Source: Haloplanus litoreus (lineage in GTDB: Archaea > Halobacteriota > Halobacteria > Halobacteriales > Haloferacaceae). Taken from it: a stretch of DNA of 64,000 nt. Positions 10,099 to 18,921 of the stretch are shown piece after piece. Made by a program: the position numbers and the translations under genes. Location: the NCBI RefSeq assembly GCF_042677945.1, contig NZ_JBHUDN010000009.1. One strand, given 5' to 3'. The notes under the pieces were generated by a model that saw only the letters and a list, made by a program, of their open reading frames with translations, was not told where the DNA came from and did no database searches. Every line of letters starts with the position of its first letter. The first letter of the stretch is position 1.

Positions 10099-10238
10099 GG
10101 CGACGACGGTACTTCTCGTACACTCACACGATTTTTGCGTGATCAACTCCGGACAGCGGCGCCGCCGATTCTCACGTCTGAGAACACGAACGGCACGTTG
10201 AAACCGCAGGGTCCCAACGCCTCCGACGAGAGTCTTCA

Positions 10239-11810
10239 ATGGAGTCGACCGCCGGCCGCCTCGTGTTCGCTACGCTGGTCGTCGTCGCCGGCGTCGCCGG
10301 ACTCGCCCCCGACGCGGGTGTCGTCGGCGCAACGACTCCGGCGATCACGGTCACCGTCGACGGGACGACGGTCGCCGACGGCAACGCCACTCTGATCGAG
10401 ACCGATCCGACCGTCGACGTCACCGTCGACGCGGACCGGCCGATCCGGGTCGTCTCCGTGCGTCTCGACGGGACGACCGAGCGACGCTACACGCCGAACA
10501 GCACTTCGCTCGACGAGTCGTTCGATCTGGACCTCGCGAGCGGCGAGCACACCCTGACGGTCGTGGTGAAAACCGACGGCGTCACCACCCACGAGGTGAC
10601 GGTGACGAAAGACGCCGAACGGCCGTACGTCGCGTACACCGCTCCGTTCGAGACGGATACCTACGCGCCGCCGCCCGAGACGGCGACCGTGAACCGCTCG
10701 CGGATCAGTCTCGCTGGCGAGTTCACCGACGTGACCGGCGTCTCCCACCTCCGCATCGTCCGCGAAGTCGAGTACGACGTGGGGTCCAACACCAGGGTCG
10801 ACCGCGAGACGTACACCGCGTCGGACCTCAACGGCTCGTTCGAACAGCCCATCTTCCTCGGTATGGGGACGAACAACGTGACTGCGTGGTACTACGACGA
10901 ACTCGGTCACGCCCGGAAACACCGCGTACAGATCACGGTTCAGGACACCGCACCGCCGACGCTCGCGAACCTCTCGGCGGTTCGACAGTCGCCCGACACC
11001 CTCCGGATTCGAGGGCGTGCGACCGACAACGGACAGCTACGGAGCATCTCGATCAGTCCCGAGGACGCCTCCGAGACGTCGTATCTACTCCGGCCGACCA
11101 TCGACCGCCCGACTCCCGCCCGTCAGCGGTCGACCTTCGACTCGAACGTGACCGTCCACCCCGGCGTCACTGCCGTGAGCCTCACCGCCGTCGACACGGC
11201 GGGGAACGCGGTCGAACGAACCGTGACCGTCCGTCGAACCGTCGCGCCCGAACTCCGCTTCGACCGTGGTGGCACCCGCTACGTCAACGGGAGTACGGTC
11301 GTCGCCAGGGGGGTGACGACCGACGGCGAAATCGTCGCCGCGAGCGTCGAGACGGTCGATCCCGAGACCGGCGAGGTGGTGGACATCGTCTCGCTCCACG
11401 ACGGTGACATCGTGACCGATCTCCCCTTCGAGCGCCACCTCGACGCTCCCGAGGGTCGGACCGCGATCGTGAGACTGCGTGTCATCGACTCCTCCGGCAC
11501 CGAACACGTCACCTCGCTCGACCGGACGCTGACGGTCGAGACGCCGACGCCGGCCGCCACGGAGACGCCGACCCCGACCCCGACGCCAGCGGCCACGGAA
11601 ACGCCGCCGACACCGACACCCACCCCGACGCCGGCGCCCGAGTCCGGCGGCGTGACCGTCCCGCTGATCGGCGTGACGATACCGATTCCGTCGATTCTCG
11701 GCGCCTCGATCATCGTGCCGGTCCCGTTCGTCGGACCGTTCGACGTCCCGCTCGCGCCGGCCGCGGCCGTCCTCGTCCTCGGTCTCGGTGCCGTGGGACG
11801 ACTGCGGTGA
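10239..11810 (+). CDS. Secreted cell-surface protein with Ig-like domains and C-terminal anchor
   Basis: 523 residues. An N-terminal signal peptide (about 1-28) is followed by several beta-rich Ig-like modules recognisable from repeated TVTVDG, VTVTKD and VDTAGNAVERTVTV segments, which resemble domains of haloarchaeal PGF-CTERM-type surface proteins. Many NxS/T sequons (NAT, NST, NRS, NGS, NVT) suggest N-glycosylation. A Thr-Pro-Glu-Ala linker (about 435-470) crosses the cell-wall space. Two hydrophobic stretches at the end supply the membrane anchor, but no clear PGF motif is visible. It is exposed outside the membrane; partner and role are unknown. Confidence 0.82.
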   Translation: MESTAGRLVFATLVVVAGVAGLAPDAGVVGATTPAITVTVDGTTVADGNATLIETDPTVDVTVDADRPIRVVSVRLDGTTERRYTPNSTSLDESFDLDLASGEHTLTVVVKTDGVTTHEVTVTKDAERPYVAYTAPFETDTYAPPPETATVNRSRISLAGEFTDVTGVSHLRIVREVEYDVGSNTRVDRETYTASDLNGSFEQPIFLGMGTNNVTAWYYDELGHARKHRVQITVQDTAPPTLANLSAVRQSPDTLRIRGRATDNGQLRSISISPEDASETSYLLRPTIDRPTPARQRSTFDSNVTVHPGVTAVSLTAVDTAGNAVERTVTVRRTVAPELRFDRGGTRYVNGSTVVARGVTTDGEIVAASVETVDPETGEVVDIVSLHDGDIVTDLPFERHLDAPEGRTAIVRLRVIDSSGTEHVTSLDRTLTVETPTPAATETPTPTPTPAATETPPTPTPTPTPAPESGGVTVPLIGVTIPIPSILGASIIVPVPFVGPFDVPLAPAAAVLVLGLGAVGRLR

Positions 11811-11861
11811 CGTGACCACCATCCCGTCGGCGAATCCGGTCGCCACAGCAGTTTTCCGACA

Positions 11862-12468
11862 GTGGGGCCTACCGCCCGTGGAGGTGATGGTATCCCGCCC
11901 CACGACTCCCCCGCGAACACCCTCCATCTGACCGACTCGGCGACGACAGTCGGGGCACGGCAGTGTACGCACGCGACGCCCAGATCCGGGATCTCGACGG
12001 TCGTGGTCGTCGCCTTGGCCGGCTCGCCGATCCGGTGGCTCGACGACTGGCAGTCGTCGGNNNNNCGACGTCGAGGCGGAGCGAGCGACGTTCGTCGTCG
12101 ACGACACCGCGTCGTGGACCGCCGGCGATCCGGCGGTTCGCCTCGCCGTCGAATCGTGGCCGGCGACCGACGTCTCCGTCCGGACCGTCTCCTCGACCGG
12201 CAACCTCACCGACATGGGCGTCACGCTGACGGACGTGTTGGAGACCCACGACGCCGAGTCGACCCTCCTCTGTTTTCAGTCGCTGACGGTCCTGTTGCAG
12301 TACGCCCCGCTCGAGGAGGTGTACCAGTTTCTCCACACGCTCGTCAGCCACGTCGATCGGACCGAGATAACGGCGCATTTCCATCTCCACGCGGACGCCC
12401 ACGACGACGACACCGTCGCCACGCTGCGTCCCCTCTTCGACCGGGTTCGGCGCGACGCCGAGCGGTGA
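11862..12468 (+). CDS. DUF7504-like haloarchaeal protein, interrupted by assembly gap
   Basis: Two open segments, in different frames, lie either side of five N's. Before the gap: GTG 11862 to base 12060, ending in a SPIRWLDDWQSS segment. After the gap: from base 12067, reading DVEAERATFVVDDTASW and continuing through NLTDMGVTLTDVLETHD, LLCFQSLTVLLQYAPLEEVY and HFHLHADAHDDDTVATL to the stop at 12468. Together they match the two halves of haloarchaeal DUF7504-type (RecA-like fold) proteins of about 200 residues, often linked with chemotaxis-type or HalX/Hal-OD regulators. The frame change only reflects the unknown gap length, so I do not call it a pseudogene. Confidence 0.7.
12061..12065. other. 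Assembly gap (five N)
   Basis: Undetermined bases inside the DUF7504-like gene. The true gap length is unknown, because the coding frame differs on the two sides. Confidence 0.99.
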
Positions 12469-12547
12469 GTCTACCGACTGTGGTGAGTCGCTTCCGGCCG
12501 GCGTCCCCGTCTCCGCGACGACCGGGACACAGTTACTGCACTCCGTA

Positions 12548-12784
12548 TCAGGCCAGCGCGACGTAGCCGAAGTAGCCGCCGGCGAGCAGGCAGCCGACGC
12601 CGACGGCCCGAACCAGGAGGCGGTAGCGGTCGGGCGCCGTGGCGTCGGTCCCGTACTCGCCGCTCCGGTCGTGTGGACGGCGGCCGACGGTGTGGCCCCG
12701 AACCACTGCGTCGGGGGCGAGCAGACAGATGATCCCGAGGAGGACGCCGAGTCCCGCCGCGAGGAGCGTCCGGAGGTCGGCCAT
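12548..12784 (-). CDS. Small two-helix membrane protein
   Basis: 78 residues from ATG 12784. Its start overlaps the stop of the M48 peptidase gene by one base, so it is translationally coupled and probably made with it. Helix one is about residues 6-24 (LLAAGLGVLLGIICLLAP) and helix two is at the C-terminus (VGVGCLLAGGYFGYVAL), joined by a charged loop. No family is recognised. A role linked to membrane proteolysis is only suggested by the neighbour. Confidence 0.75.
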   Translation of the reverse strand: MADLRTLLAAGLGVLLGIICLLAPDAVVRGHTVGRRPHDRSGEYGTDATAPDRYRLLVRAVGVGCLLAGGYFGYVALA

Positions 12785-13608
12785 CAGCTCCGCAGGCGCT
12801 CGATCCGTTTTTCGACCGGCGGGTGGGTGGCGATCAGGCGGGCGAGTCCTTCGCCGTCGCCGAAGATACAGAGCGCGTTCACCTGCTCGTCCACTCCGGC
12901 GTCCTGCCGGCGGTCGGCGCTCCGGCTGATCTTCTCCAGCGCGCTGGCGAGCGGTTCGCCGCTCCCGATTTCCGCGGCCGCGTCGGCGTCGGCGACGTAC
13001 TCGCGGTACCGCGAGATGGCGAAGACGAAAAGCATCACCAGCATCTGCGTGAGCTGGCCGACGACGATGGCGAGGAAGAAGTCCGCGATGTCGTTGTCGC
13101 CGGTCAGCAGGACGACCCACTGGGCGACGATGGCGACGATGGAGGCGACACCTTGGCCGAGCACCATCATCACCACGTCACGGTTGCGGATGTGAGCGAG
13201 TTCGTGGGCCAACACTCCCTCCACCTCGTCGGGTTCGAGCTGGCGGAGGAGTTCCTGACTCACGACGACGGTGCCGGCACCCTTCCGCCCGACGGCGAAG
13301 GCGTTGGGGACGCCCATCCGGGCGATCATGAGCCGGGGCTTCTCGATGCCCATGTCGCGCGAGAGCGACTCGACGCGGCGGTGGATGTCCGGATAGCGAT
13401 CCTCGGGGAGGTCCTCGGCGCCGACACTGCGAAGCGCCATCCACTTGCCGAGTTTGTACTGGACGGCGACGAAGGCGACGCTCCCCAGGAGCACGAGCGC
13501 GAGCGGCCAGTCGAAGACGCCCATCACGACGACGGCGGCGACGGCGTAGAACGCGAAGAGTATCGACCCGACGACCGCCATTCGAGCTTTCAGTCCGACG
13601 TGGCGCAT
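12784..13608 (-). CDS. htpX: Membrane zinc metalloprotease, HtpX-type (peptidase M48)
   Basis: 274 residues, normal length for HtpX. Two N-terminal membrane helices (about 10-31 and 34-52) are followed by the zinc motif HELAH at 135-139 and further helices (about 145-190). A downstream Glu in SRYREYVADADAA supplies the third zinc ligand. It degrades damaged membrane proteins at the inner face of the cytoplasmic membrane. It is followed directly by a small coupled membrane protein gene. Identification is secure; the physiological substrate is unknown. Confidence 0.94.
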   Translation of the reverse strand: MRHVGLKARMAVVGSILFAFYAVAAVVVMGVFDWPLALVLLGSVAFVAVQYKLGKWMALRSVGAEDLPEDRYPDIHRRVESLSRDMGIEKPRLMIARMGVPNAFAVGRKGAGTVVVSQELLRQLEPDEVEGVLAHELAHIRNRDVVMMVLGQGVASIVAIVAQWVVLLTGDNDIADFFLAIVVGQLTQMLVMLFVFAISRYREYVADADAAAEIGSGEPLASALEKISRSADRRQDAGVDEQVNALCIFGDGEGLARLIATHPPVEKRIERLRS

Positions 13609-13737
13609 ACCGATGGCTCGCTGCTGCGACCACTAAGGCTCGGCGGTTTGGCGTGCGGTGCCGTCACACGCCGCGCCGATCGCTCGCACCGAACGCCGCG
13701 TGCGACCGCTGGGAACCGGCCGACAGTGTGGATGTCT

Positions 13738-13755
13738 GACGTACATTTATACGTC
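13738..13755 (+). promoter_or_regulatory. TATA box of the smc operon inside an inverted repeat
   Basis: A TTTATA box at 13746-13751 lies about 27 bases before the ATG at 13776, which predicts a leaderless mRNA. It is enclosed by perfectly complementary arms GACGTA (13738-13743) and TACGTC (13750-13755). A protein bound there would block TBP, so the operon may have a dedicated repressor. Confidence 0.55.
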
Positions 13756-13775
13756 CGGGGACGCCTGATAGGTGC

Positions 13776-14075
13776 ATGAGCAACAGGGTGGAGGAGCTCG
13801 AATCGCAGGTCGCGGAACTGCAGGCCGCCGTCGACGGTCTCACGGAGGAACTGGTCGAGACTCGGGAACGACTCCGACAACTCGAGACCGACGAGGGCGT
13901 CGAACACACGCGGGCCCCCGAGCGTCGGGAGTCCGACGCCGACGAGTCCGCGCCGGACGTCGCCGAGGAGCCGGCGGCCGAGGACGCCGACGCCGCGGAG
14001 GACGCGGAGGACGCGGAGACCGAGGCGGAAGACGACGGTTCCGATTCGGACGGAAACGACATCATCGTCGCCTGA
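13776..14075 (+). CDS. Short coiled-coil acidic protein (DUF7518-like) preceding smc
   Basis: 99 residues. Residues 1-45 form a heptad-patterned coiled coil (VEELESQVAELQAAVDGLTE), sometimes automatically annotated as a bZIP protein. The rest is almost entirely Asp, Glu and Ala, ending NDIIVA. Homologues are commonly found just upstream of haloarchaeal smc. It is the first gene of a three-gene operon, 18 bases before smc. It may be an adaptor in chromosome condensation, but this is inferred only from position. Confidence 0.85.
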   Translation: MSNRVEELESQVAELQAAVDGLTEELVETRERLRQLETDEGVEHTRAPERRESDADESAPDVAEEPAAEDADAAEDAEDAETEAEDDGSDSDGNDIIVA

Positions 14076-14093
14076 CCGGGGTCACCACCCCTC

Positions 14094-17000
14094 ATGCACA
14101 TCTCCGAGCTGGTCCTCGACGACTTCAAGAGCTTCGGCCGGAAGACGCGCATCCCGTTCTACGAGGACTTCACCGTCATCACCGGCCCCAACGGCTCCGG
14201 CAAGAGCAACATCATCGACGGCGTCCTCTTCGCGCTCGGCCTCGCGCGTACACGCGGCATCCGTGCGGAGAAACTGACCGACCTCATCTACAACCCCGGT
14301 CACGAGGACGACGCTGACCGGTCCGGCCCCCGTGAAGCTAGCGTCACCGTCGTCCTCGACAACGGCGACGGCACCCTCGACCGCTCGCAGGTGGTCAACG
14401 CCGCCGGCACCGAGGACGTGGGCGACGTGGACGAAATTTCGGTCAAGCGCCGGGTCAAGGAGACGGAGGACAACTACTACTCCTACTACTACCTCAACGG
14501 GCGGTCGGTCAACCTCTCGGACATTCGCGACCTGCTGGCGCAGGCGGGCGTGACGCCGGAGGGGTACAACGTCGTCATGCAGGGCGACGTGACCGAGATC
14601 ATCAATATGTCCGCCGGGCAACGGCGCGGCATCATCGACGAAATCGCGGGCGTCGCGGAGTTCGACGCGAAAAAAGAGGACGCCTTCGAGGAACTCGACG
14701 TCGTCGAGGAGCGAATCGACGAGGCTGACCTCCGGATCGAAGAGAAGGAGGACCGACTCGGCCAACTCGAAGACGAACGCGAGACGGCCCTCGAATACCA
14801 GTCGCTCCGCGAGGAAAAGGAGGAGTACGAGGGGTATCTGAAGGCGGCCGAACTGGAGGACAAGCGGGCGTCGCTCGAACGCACCGAGGCACGCATCGAG
14901 GCGAAAGAGCAGGCACTCGCCGACCGGCGGGAGACTCTGGCGGAACGGGAGGGCACCGTCGCGGAGTTGGAGGACGAACTCGACGACCTCACCCGCGAAA
15001 TCGAGCGGAAGGGTGAGGACGAACAGCTCCGGATCAAAGGCGAAATCGAGGAGATCAAAGGCGACATCGGGCGCCTCGAAGCGACGATCGAGAATCAGGA
15101 GGAGAAAATCGAGGACGCGGAGCAGGAACGCCGCGAGGCCTTCGTTACGCTCGACCGGAAGACCGAGAAACTCGACGACTTGGAGAGCGAGCAGCGCTCG
15201 ATCAAGGTGGAGAAGGCGTCGGTCAAAAGCGACATCGAGGGGAAGGAGGCGGAACTCGCCGAGGTCGAAGCGGAAATCGAGAACGTCGACACCGCCTTCG
15301 ACGAACTCAAGTCGGAACTCGCGGCGCGAAAGGAGGAACTAGAGGAGAGAAAGACCGAGCGCAACGACGCCCAGCGGGAGAAGGACCGACTGCTCGACGA
15401 GGCTCGTCGCCGCTCCAACCGCATCAGCGAGGCGCAGTCGGAACTGGAGGCGGCCCACGAGCGAATCCCGGACCTGAAGGCCGACCGCTCGGACCTGCAC
15501 GGCGAACTCGACCGGGCGGAGCGGAACCACGAGAAAATCGAGTCGGCCATCGAGGAGTTGCGTGCGGAGAAGGCCGACCTGGGGGACGAACTCGACGGCA
15601 TCGAGGACGACCTGCGCGCGAAACAGAACGAGTACGCGGAACTGGAAGCGCGGGCGAGTCGTGACGGCGACGACTCCTGGCCGCGGTCGGTGACGACGGT
15701 CCTGAACGGCGGCATCGACGGCGTTCACGGCGCCGTCGGGCAGCTCGGCGGCGTCGACGCCGAGTACGCGACCGCCTGTGAGACTGCCGCGGGTGGCCGC
15801 CTGGCGAACGTCGTCGTCGACGACGACGGCGTCGGATCGACCTGTATCGACTACCTCAAATCTCGGTCGGCGGGACGGGCGACCTTCCTCCCGATCACCG
15901 AGATGGACCGCCGGGGGCTGCCGCGGAAGCCGTCCCACTCGGGCGTCGTCGACTTCGCGCGTAACCTCGTCGACTACGACGACCGCTACGCAGGCGTCTT
16001 CTCTTACGTTCTCGGATCGACGCTCGTCGTCGAGGACATGGACACCGCCCGGGAGTTCATGGGGGACTACCGGATGGTGACTCTCGACGGCGACTTAGTC
16101 GAGAAGAGCGGCGCGATGACGGGGGGCTCCGGCGGCGGGTCGCGGTACTCCTTCACCAAGAGTGGGAAGGGGAAACTCGAACGACTCGCCGAGGAAATCG
16201 GCTCGCTGGAGGACGACCGGCGGGCGGTTCGCGAGGAAATCCGGGACGTGGAGTCGCGACTCGACGACGCCCGGGACCGCAAGGCCGACGCGGCGGACCG
16301 GATTCGCGAGGTCGAGAGCGACATCGAGGACGTCGACGCCGACATCGCGGCGACCGAAGACGAAATCGAGGCGTTGGAAGCCGAACTCGACGACCTTCGC
16401 GCGGAGCGTGAGGAAGTGGACGCGAAGATGAGCGACCACGAGGATCGCATCGCGGCGCTCGACGGCGACATCGAGGAGATCGAGACCGATATCGCGGAGT
16501 TGGAGTCGGAACTTGCGGACTCCCGCGTGCCCGAACTCACCGAGCGCAAGGAGGCAATCGAGGCCGACATCGCGGAGTTGGACGGCCGGATGGACGACCT
16601 CGACGCCCGCCTCAACGAGACGCAACTGGAGGTTGAGTACACCGAGGAGTCCATCGACGACCTCGAAGCCACCATCGAGACGGCCCAGAACCGCAAGGCA
16701 GCGGCCGAAGAGCGGATCGAGGACGTCGAGGCGGAAATCGAGTCTCACGAGGAGACCCTCGAGGAGAAGCGCGCGGCTATCGAGGATCTGGAGGCCGAAC
16801 TCGCGGATCTGAAAGCCGAGCGTCGGGAGCTACAGTCCGACCTCCGCGACGCGAAGGAGTCCCGGGACGCCCAGCGCGACCGGGTGAGCGAGGTGGAGTC
16901 GGCGCTCTCGGAACTGGCGGACGACGCCGAACGCCTGCGCTGGGAAATCGACGAACTCGAGAGCGAGGTCGGTGACTACGACCCCGAGGCGATTCCGGAC

Positions 17001-17672
17001 CACGACGAGGTGGCGGAAAACGTCGACCGCCTCGACGCCGAGATGGCGGCGCTCGAGCCCGTGAACATGCTCGCTATCGACGAGTACGACGAGGTACAGG
17101 ACGCCCTCGCGGACCTACAGGAGCGCCGGGATACGCTCGTCGACGAACGCGACGCCATCGAGGAGCGCATCGAGTCCTACGAGTCCCAGAAGAAGGCGAC
17201 GTTCATGGAGGCGTTCGATGCCATCGACGAACAGTTTCAGGACATCTTCGAGCGCCTCTCGGCGGGGACGGGCGAACTCCACTTGGAGAACGAGGACGAC
17301 CCGTTCGACGGCGGCCTGACGATGAAAGCCCAGCCGGGCGACAAACCGATTCAGCGACTCGACGCCATGAGCGGCGGCGAGAAGTCGCTGACGGCCCTCG
17401 CGTTCATCTTCGCCATCCAGCGGCACAACCCCGCACCGTTCTACGCGCTGGACGAGGTGGACGCCTTCCTCGACGCCGCCAACGCGGAACGGGTGGGCGA
17501 GATGGTCGACGACCTGGCTGGCGAGGCGCAGTTCGTCGTCGTCTCCCACCGCTCGGCGCTGCTGGATCGCTCGGAGCGAGCCATCGGCGTCACCATGCAG
17601 GGTGACAACGTGAGCGCGGTGACCGGCATCCGCCTCGACGACGCCGAACCGGAGGTGACGGCGGATGACTGA
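14094..17672 (+). CDS. smc: Chromosome segregation ATPase SMC
   Basis: 1192 residues, normal for SMC. The Walker A motif GPNGSGKSN is at 31-39. Long coiled coils follow (about 165-500), then a hinge domain (about 510-660, GAVGQLGGVDAEYATACETA and a GGSGGGSR turn), then the second coiled coil (about 680-1015). The C-terminal head has the ABC signature MSGGEKSL near 1091 and the Walker B ALDEVDAFLD near 1119. The ATPase dimer entraps DNA and organises the chromosome. Its end overlaps scpA by eight bases, and ScpA is the kleisin that bridges its two heads. Confidence 0.98.
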   Translation: MHISELVLDDFKSFGRKTRIPFYEDFTVITGPNGSGKSNIIDGVLFALGLARTRGIRAEKLTDLIYNPGHEDDADRSGPREASVTVVLDNGDGTLDRSQVVNAAGTEDVGDVDEISVKRRVKETEDNYYSYYYLNGRSVNLSDIRDLLAQAGVTPEGYNVVMQGDVTEIINMSAGQRRGIIDEIAGVAEFDAKKEDAFEELDVVEERIDEADLRIEEKEDRLGQLEDERETALEYQSLREEKEEYEGYLKAAELEDKRASLERTEARIEAKEQALADRRETLAEREGTVAELEDELDDLTREIERKGEDEQLRIKGEIEEIKGDIGRLEATIENQEEKIEDAEQERREAFVTLDRKTEKLDDLESEQRSIKVEKASVKSDIEGKEAELAEVEAEIENVDTAFDELKSELAARKEELEERKTERNDAQREKDRLLDEARRRSNRISEAQSELEAAHERIPDLKADRSDLHGELDRAERNHEKIESAIEELRAEKADLGDELDGIEDDLRAKQNEYAELEARASRDGDDSWPRSVTTVLNGGIDGVHGAVGQLGGVDAEYATACETAAGGRLANVVVDDDGVGSTCIDYLKSRSAGRATFLPITEMDRRGLPRKPSHSGVVDFARNLVDYDDRYAGVFSYVLGSTLVVEDMDTAREFMGDYRMVTLDGDLVEKSGAMTGGSGGGSRYSFTKSGKGKLERLAEEIGSLEDDRRAVREEIRDVESRLDDARDRKADAADRIREVESDIEDVDADIAATEDEIEALEAELDDLRAEREEVDAKMSDHEDRIAALDGDIEEIETDIAELESELADSRVPELTERKEAIEADIAELDGRMDDLDARLNETQLEVEYTEESIDDLEATIETAQNRKAAAEERIEDVEAEIESHEETLEEKRAAIEDLEAELADLKAERRELQSDLRDAKESRDAQRDRVSEVESALSELADDAERLRWEIDELESEVGDYDPEAIPDHDEVAENVDRLDAEMAALEPVNMLAIDEYDEVQDALADLQERRDTLVDERDAIEERIESYESQKKATFMEAFDAIDEQFQDIFERLSAGTGELHLENEDDPFDGGLTMKAQPGDKPIQRLDAMSGGEKSLTALAFIFAIQRHNPAPFYALDEVDAFLDAANAERVGEMVDDLAGEAQFVVVSHRSALLDRSERAIGVTMQGDNVSAVTGIRLDDAEPEVTADD

Positions 17673-18495
17673 GCACCTCCCGGGCGACGTGGACCTCCCA
17701 CAGACGGACGACGACGAGGTCGAACCGGTCGAACTCCTGGTCCAGTTGGCGGAGGACGGCGACATCGACCCCTGGGACATCGACATCGTCGAGGTGACCG
17801 ACGCCTTTCTCGACCGTCTCGACGAGACGGACCTCCGCACGTCGGGGCGGGCGCTGTTCTACGCGAGCGTCCTGTTGCGGATGAAAAGTGACGTCCTCCT
17901 CGACGACGGCCCGGAGGAACCGGAGCCGGAGCCGTGGGAGGTGGCGATGGAGGGCGGCGACCCGGCGGCGATGGACGGTCACGACCCCATCGACGCGCTG
18001 GACGAGGAACTCGACCGGCGTCTGGAGCGGAAACACGCCCGTGGGTCGCCGGAGACGCTGGACGAACTCGTGCGCGAACTCCGCGAGGCGGAGCGCAACT
18101 CGTGGTGGAAGGAGTCCCGCTCTTACGACACTTCGGGGTCGCCCCACGGGTACGAGCGGGGGACACAGACCCTCGACTACCACGCCGCGGACGACTTCCG
18201 GGAGGGTGGCGAACCGACCGAGGGCGACGTGACCGCCACGACTCACACCGAGGATATCGAGACGACCATCGAGTCGGTGCGCGACACCGTACGCACCCAC
18301 TACGAGGCCGGCCGCGCGGAGGTGTTGTTCGCGGAGGTTCGAGACGCGGGCGGCGCTCCCGTCGACACCTTCCTCGCCTTGCTCTTTCTGGCTCACCGCG
18401 GGGAGATCCGACTCCGTCAGGACGACCTGTTCGGCGATCTGTGGATTCGCGACCCGGCGGCGCCGACGGTCGGCGACGAAGCCGTCGCGGACTGA
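17665..18495 (+). CDS. scpA: Segregation and condensation protein A (kleisin)
   Basis: 276 residues, overlapping smc by eight bases. The N-terminal kleisin part (PVELLVQLAEDGDIDPWDID, DAFLDRLDETDLRTSGRALF, ASVLLRMKSDVLL) is typical of ScpA. A variable acidic middle follows. The C-terminal winged helix (VDTFLALLFLAHRGEIRLRQDDLFGDLWI) binds an SMC head. It forms the ring-closing subunit with SMC. The last coding bases form the first copy of a 46-base tandem repeat that carries the stop codon, so the C-terminal residues may differ between strains. Confidence 0.95.
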   Translation: MTEHLPGDVDLPQTDDDEVEPVELLVQLAEDGDIDPWDIDIVEVTDAFLDRLDETDLRTSGRALFYASVLLRMKSDVLLDDGPEEPEPEPWEVAMEGGDPAAMDGHDPIDALDEELDRRLERKHARGSPETLDELVRELREAERNSWWKESRSYDTSGSPHGYERGTQTLDYHAADDFREGGEPTEGDVTATTHTEDIETTIESVRDTVRTHYEAGRAEVLFAEVRDAGGAPVDTFLALLFLAHRGEIRLRQDDLFGDLWIRDPAAPTVGDEAVAD

Positions 18496-18612
18496 GACCG
18501 TCGGGTTCGAGGCGGTCGGCGACGAAGCCGTCGCGGACTGAGACCGTCGGGTTCGAGGCGGTCGGCGACGAAGCCGTCGCGGACTGAGACCGTCGGATTC
18601 GAGGCGGTCGGT
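18468..18612 (+). repeat. 46-bp tandem repeat spanning the scpA stop codon
   Basis: Three nearly identical 46-base units start at 18468, 18514 and 18560, and a partial fourth begins at 18606. Unit one encodes the last residues of ScpA (GDEAVAD) and its TGA. Units two and three repeat the same coding sequence and stop after the gene. Because 46 is not a multiple of three, changes in copy number shift the frame behind the stop. The pattern indicates slippage or recombination at the end of the gene. Confidence 0.9.
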
Positions 18613-18636
18613 GATCGGATCGCACCGTCGCTTCGG

Positions 18637-18873
18637 CTACTTCCGGGCGGGGAGGGTGTCGGTGACGACCAGGAGGATGACGAGTCCGAGAAGCGCCAGG
18701 AGGAGGACCGCGACACGCACGTCGAGCAACAGGTCGACGACGGCGGCGATGCCGGTTTCGTGGGCGAGTTCGACCGTCTCGCGCTTGACGACGTCGAACG
18801 GGGGGATGTGAATCGCCGTCAGAATCGCGACGACGACGACGAGCAGCCAATCGAGACCGTCTCTCTGACGCAT
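18637..18873 (-). CDS. Small two-helix membrane protein
   Basis: 78 residues from ATG 18873. Two hydrophobic helices (LDWLLVVVVAILTAIHI and VRVAVLLLALLGLVILLVV) flank a charged loop (FDVVKRETVELAHETG), ending in a basic tail. I recognise no family name. It is convergent with scpA and ends just past the 46-base repeats. Confidence 0.7.
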   Translation of the reverse strand: MRQRDGLDWLLVVVVAILTAIHIPPFDVVKRETVELAHETGIAAVVDLLLDVRVAVLLLALLGLVILLVVTDTLPARK

Positions 18874-18921
18874 TCGTCCGGGACGAATCGGGGGCGTGAT
18901 TTAAACGTCGCGGCCCAATTA

